Shown: positions 62,301 through 64,000 of the stretch, in pieces | How the letters are laid out: each line of letters begins with the position of its first letter | Numbering within the stretch: position 1 is the first letter of the stretch | The notes under the pieces: generated by a model | Database searches by the model: none | Told to the model about the DNA's origin: nothing | What the model saw: only the letters and a program-made list of their open reading frames with translations | Translations under genes and position numbers: made by a program | DNA from: Hirudo medicinalis | Taxonomy: Eukaryota > Annelida > Clitellata > Hirudinida > Hirudinidae | Length of the DNA: 64,000 nt | Assembly (NCBI GenBank): GCA_011800805.1 | Contig: MPNW01000705.1 | Location: 24,445-88,444, forward strand | Direction: 5' to 3'

Positions 62301-64000
62301 CTGTTGGAGGAGCTTGAGGAGTGTTTCACTGCTTCGGCTATTTTTCGGGTCGAGTTTTGGAGGATTTTTGTTTTCTTCTGAAAACCAGTTGTTATATTTT
62401 CAAAAGCGGTTTTTGTCGAGCGTTTTACTTCCCGATGGTTTTTCGATTCGGGAGCGTGACGAGTCATTCATTTCGCAAGCGATCTAGTTTTAGTTGCCCT
62501 TAAAAAATGCATATTTTTCATGAAAATCGTTCGCGATCAGCAGTAGTTTAAGGCTTCATTATCTAGTTGACACGTGGTTCATTTCCCGAGCATTAAAGCT
62601 TTTTAAAATGTTTTCAATTTCGGATTTCAGAGTCTTCGATGCACCTTTGCAGCTGCCTTTGATGAAGAAGATCATGTGAACGACGATGGGCCTTTTCATT
62701 CAAGCGACCTAAATTGTTGCTTATCATTTTCGTCCGTTGTAAATTCCGATTTTAATGTACAAATCGTTTAGGCTTCCTCCCGTCTTTAGAAATTCGCGCT
62801 TATGAGTTGATTTCGAGTGGTGCAAGTCACGAATCGTCACCGTCAGTGTTCACAATCTACTACTGCTCCGATGTCAAATGATTTCGATTCAAGTCGATTG
62901 GCTATAGAAAGTCGCCACTGATCGGAATGCTTCGCTTCAGTTATTCAGAAATAAATTCGTCATCTGGTCAGCATTACGCCCCCGTTGTAACCATCATTAC
63001 TTATATTATTCTAATTACAAATTATCACTTACGATGACAATTACTTATCAATCATAATCATGATTGTGATGTCACCATCACTGGAATGTCATAATTACGA
63101 TGATGGTAATAGTCGTGCATATTAATGGTCTTCGTGGTTGTCGGCCTGGGATCGGTGGACTAACTTTTGTTGCCCTAGCGAATGTTTCAGTAATTCTACC
63201 GCCCTAGCGAACACAATGAAAATATTACGAAAGGAGACTGTTTAAAAACGGTTCCTCGCTGGCTCGATTATAATCAAGAATAGGCGGCGCAAAGCAATAT
63301 TTCGTACAAATTAAACTTTTAATTGTCAAATTTTATTTTGAGTTTTGGGTGGGTGACTGATGGATGGACGGAATTTTTGCTTGTCTTCCTCGCTGACTTC
63401 TGCTTACTCCCTAGCGATTAAATTGAAATCGCCCTTAAAATATATTAGCCGTTCATTGTGTGGCATGCGCCATGCAATGATTCCTACAAGAACTTGATAA
63501 CGATAGTTTAAAATTCAAGAACCTCCATGTTTTTTGTTTGGCTTGAACGCGTTGGTCCGTAGATGCATTGATAACGAAACTCATGTTTGATAACAACGTG
63601 GTTCTTTCTATTTTTAACCTTACATTCGATTGGCAGAAAGTGATAGGTCATCGACTACTGTAAATCGTCCAATCACAACGAGGGGCTCGCAACGAATAAG
63701 CCAATCAGACGGTAGGTCAATTTGTGAGCAAGCCAATAGCATCGTTCTAAGGCACGGAAAGGGTCTTATTAGCAATTCTGTAAGCCCCTTTGGCAGTCAT
63801 TAGTCCTCTTGATGCTATAGGGTTGGTTGTGAGCTTTTGTTTACATTTGGGATTTTGAGAACGTGCCAATGTTCAACCATTTCATTGGGCTTCTTCAGGA
63901 CATCCAGCCAATGGCGGAGTTCAGTCATGCCTGCATCAGGTCCGAATTCTATGCTTCCTGGAGTTTATAAATGAATGTAAAGTGTAAATATGTTAAATAA
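62301..64000. other. 3' region of ASB-like gene and window end
   Basis: Moderately AT-rich. A possible AATAAA lies near 62950. CCAAT pentamers cluster from 63669 to 63913, and a short open frame of 33 codons (63868-63969) lies close to the window end but has no recognisable domain. Nothing else is supported. Confidence 0.4.

Noticed and set aside
63868..63969. 33-codon frame MFNHFIGLLQDIQ... near the window end
   Set aside because: Too short and unsupported. Could be an exon of a gene continuing beyond the window, but nothing here proves it.

Overview
This is a 64-kb piece of animal nuclear genome. The genes are split by spliceosomal introns with GT-AG borders, non-coding DNA is very AT-rich, and the introns and spacers are packed with trinucleotide and tetranucleotide microsatellites (ATC/GAT, AAT/TTA, TTG, GGAT, TGAG). 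The proteins are clear animal orthologs. The base composition, repeat style and divergence fit a spiralian (lophotrochozoan) invertebrate, and a leech such as Helobdella is my best guess. The species is an inference from texture, not a proven assignment. No bacterial, viral, CRISPR or plasmid-type features are seen.

Layout. 0-6.5 kb, all minus strand: a VAMP7-like longin R-SNARE (256-2575), an unrecognised 140-residue protein in five short exons (2915-5190), and a promethin/LDAF1-like membrane protein (5832-6463). 7.7-16.7 kb, plus strand: a SIRT4-type sirtuin (7739-10019) and 14-3-3 epsilon (11689-16694, with a 3.5-kb first intron). 18.4-19.0 kb: the first exons of an unrecognised plus-strand gene run into a 194-base assembly gap. 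22.7-31.6 kb, minus strand: a sodium-coupled solute transporter of the SLC5A3/SLC5A11 (myo-inositol) type in 15 recognised exons, with one tiny exon not found. 35.6-49.3 kb, plus strand: a PPM1E/PPM1F (POPX) type PP2C phosphatase in nine exons; its 6.4-kb third intron holds a decayed MULE transposase and many microsatellites. 51.3-52.8 kb: a hAT transposon relic with intact terminal inverted repeats and a perfect 8-bp target-site duplication. 53.7-58.1 kb, minus strand: VPS37 of ESCRT-I. 60.6-62.3 kb, plus strand: an intronless ankyrin/SOCS-box (ASB-like) protein.

The genes are unrelated housekeeping and regulatory genes, not one pathway. They cover membrane fusion, lipid droplets, mitochondrial sirtuin activity, phosphoserine binding, inositol uptake, phosphatase signalling, ESCRT sorting and ubiquitin-ligase adaptors. 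Exon models were built by hand from reading frame, splice dinucleotides and intron phase. In every recognised gene the phases add up, apart from the missing SLC5 exon.

I found no convincing new biological system. The items most worth a second look are: the 140-residue gene hidden in short exons; a compact palindrome/octamer/TATA/stem-loop cassette at 32.71-32.83 kb with no open frame; a stop-free, in-frame, histidine-rich phosphatase intron; the missing SLC5 exon; the Pro-to-Arg change in the sirtuin motif; and unmerged duplicated contig ends at single-N joins that an annotator could mistake for biology.
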